NCBI GenBank assembly: GCA_947567585.1
Contig: CANONE010000040.1
Span: 1-15,001, forward strand
Length of the DNA stretch: 15,001 nucleotides
Origin: an uncultured Clostridia bacterium
GTDB lineage: Bacteria; Bacillota; Clostridia; Oscillospirales; Acutalibacteraceae
Reading direction: 5' to 3'
Shown: in pieces, positions 14,279 to 15,001 of the stretch
How positions within the stretch are numbered: the stretch's first letter is position 1
Layout of the letters: each line of letters opens with the position of its first letter
Made by a program: the position numbers and the translations under genes
The notes under the pieces: model-generated
What the model was told of the DNA's origin: nothing
What the model saw: only the letters and a program-made list of their open reading frames with translations
Database searches by the model: none

Positions 14279-14431
14279 GTGAAGGTGTTTTTGCCAGCGC
14301 TATTGCTTGTCCTGGCTCTCGTTGGAGCAGCAGTTGTATTGTTGTCGCTCCAGTTGATGATAAACAGCATTCCTTATGCTGAATGGGTCAGGCTGCAAAA
14401 AGAACGATATGAAATGAAAAAAAGCAAATAG
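14279..14431 (+). CDS. 50-residue single-helix membrane protein
   Basis: A GTG at 14279 with AAGGGG about 9 bases upstream opens a 50-codon frame to TAG at 14429-14431. Residues 2-28 form one long hydrophobic helix (VFLPALLLVLALVGAAVVLL), followed by a short charged tail rich in Lys, Arg and Glu. It begins 23 bases after the kinase stop and before the terminator, so it is probably in the same transcript. I do not recognise the family. Small membrane proteins next to sensor kinases sometimes tune them, but here that is only context. Confidence 0.55.
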   Translation: MKVFLPALLLVLALVGAAVVLLSLQLMINSIPYAEWVRLQKERYEMKKSK

Positions 14432-14466
14432 AAACAGTAGGGTCACTTGTCTCTGCTGTATGATCC

Positions 14467-14509
14467 AGCAGCCGACGTGGGTCTACTCACATAATCGGCT
14501 GCTATATTT
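14467..14509 (+). terminator. terminator of the two-component operon
   Basis: AGCAGCCGA (14467-14475) and TCGGCTGCT (14495-14503) form a perfect 9-base stem, followed by ATATTTTTG. It lies 36 bases after the small membrane protein gene and marks the end of the plus-strand unit. Confidence 0.7.
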
Positions 14510-14764
14510 TTGCGGCCCGAGCCAGTTATCCAGCGTTTCCAGCGGCTTGGTACGGCTCCTGATACCCAGAATACTCTTGAGGCCCACCACACCACCTGCC
14601 CACATACCTGGCTCCACGGCATTCTCGTAGCCGCAGTAGGAGGCCACGCCTTTACGGAACGCCGCGCGACTTGCCAGGCGCATCCAGGCTCCCATGAGCC
14701 CTTTACCAGTAGGCAGGGCGTTTCTGGGCAGCTTGACCCAGTTGTATCTTTGCAGGCATTTCAT
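14483..14764 (-). pseudogene. truncated conserved protein of clostridial mobile elements
   Basis: The ATG at 14764 has AAGGAG upstream and starts MKCLQRYNWVKLPRN, continuing GKGLMGAWMRLASRAAFRKG, NAVEPGMWAGGVVGLKSILG and KPLETLDN. I recall this as the N-terminus of a conserved protein found beside conjugative elements and plasmids in gut Clostridia; full versions are over 200 residues. After LDN (about 14515) the similarity stops and the frame runs through the plus-strand terminator to a stop at 14483. So only about 85 native residues are left. The break next to the terminator suggests a recombination end point. Function is unknown. Confidence 0.5.
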
Positions 14765-14789
14765 GTGCGCCTCTCCTTTCGTAAAGATG

Positions 14790-14819
14790 AAAAAGCGGCT
14801 TCCACAACTGAAACCGCTT
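14790..14819 (-). terminator. terminator of the edge gene
   Basis: On the minus strand AAGCGGTTTC and GAAGCCGCTT (14793-14802 with 14810-14819) form a 10-base stem with one G-T pair and a 7-base loop, followed by three more T. It lies 10 bases after the stop of the winged-helix gene. Confidence 0.75.
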
Positions 14820-14829
14820 ATATCTCATA

Positions 14830-15001
14830 TCAGTTTTTCAATTTATATGGTCTGTTTCGATTAGCTCCGGTGCCTTCAAGAATGTTTTGCGTAACCATCT
14901 CGCTGAGGATAGCCCGCGCTCTTGATGGGCTGACACCCAGCAAATTAGCAATTTCCGATGCTTTGCCCTCGCCGTGTTGGCTTAGGTATTGACGGACACT
15001 C
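14830..15001 (-). CDS. protein with C-terminal winged helix (only the last 56 codons are in the window)
   Basis: The frame is open from the window edge to TGA at 14832-14830. The 56 residues include SVRQYLSQHGEGKASEIANL and GVSPSRARAILSEM and end NRNRPYKLKN. This is a helix-turn-helix plus wing of the kind found at the C-terminus of AlbA_2/ATP-binding regulators and Fic-type proteins of Firmicutes. The N-terminal domain needed to name it is outside. It is followed by a clear terminator, so the gene ends here naturally. Confidence 0.65.
   Translation of the reverse strand, partial: SVRQYLSQHGEGKASEIANLLGVSPSRARAILSEMVTQNILEGTGANRNRPYKLKN

Noticed and set aside
1..15001. tRNA, rRNA, CRISPR array or complete insertion sequence
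   Set aside because: Looked for on both strands; no cloverleaf with a T-loop, no regularly spaced long repeats and no transposase motif were seen.

Overview
The window looks like chromosome of a GC-rich anaerobic Firmicute, most likely a gut Clostridia/Oscillospirales-type bacterium. This rests on strong AGGAGG-type ribosome sites, TTGACA-17-TATAAT promoters, an LplB/LplC (YtcP-type) sugar transporter, a DUF6171 fragment, clostridial-style two-component genes and a fragment of a protein I associate with clostridial conjugative elements. The assignment comes from gene content only.

Left third (1-6381): remains of a pectin (rhamnogalacturonan-I / arabinan / galactan) use locus, mostly on the minus strand. 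Two genes at the edge are intact as far as seen (a GH106-like glycosidase running off the window, and a sugar-phosphate isomerase/epimerase), and so is one ABC permease (LplC type). The rest is a patchwork of fragments: PL11 rhamnogalacturonan lyase pieces in three frames, a sugar isomerase internal piece, the C-terminus of L-arabinose isomerase joined in frame to the first ~30 residues of a GH27 alpha-galactosidase, a GH51 arabinofuranosidase with a large internal deletion whose 3' end runs in frame into DUF6171, an LplB permease without its N-terminus, the middle of a sugar-binding lipoprotein, and the first 21 residues of a ZIP metal transporter. Either the locus is eroding by repeated deletion or the contig is mis-assembled; reads across the junctions would decide.

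Middle (6457-11423): a compact minus-strand operon with overlapping or touching genes: a CydD/CydC-like heterodimeric ABC exporter, a YgbA_NO (nitrous oxide-stimulated promoter) protein and a DUF454/YbaN membrane protein. The start of the ZIP gene lies just downstream. A divergent MarR-family regulator carries an unusual His/Cys-rich tail. The 242-base intergenic region has two near-consensus, back-to-back sigma-A promoters and several palindromes. Context suggests a thiol/redox or nitric-oxide stress unit controlled by the MarR protein.

Right third (11424-14431, plus strand): four 11-base direct repeats upstream of a small secreted protein, then an OmpR-family response regulator (broken by an apparent one-base deletion), its histidine kinase and a 50-residue one-helix membrane protein, ending at an intrinsic terminator. 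The repeats are spaced like PhoB/OmpR-type sites, so the secreted protein is a likely target of the adjacent response regulator.

Right edge (14483-15001, minus strand): a truncated mobile-element-type protein and the winged-helix C-terminus of a second protein with a clear terminator, suggesting the edge of an integrated element or its remnant.
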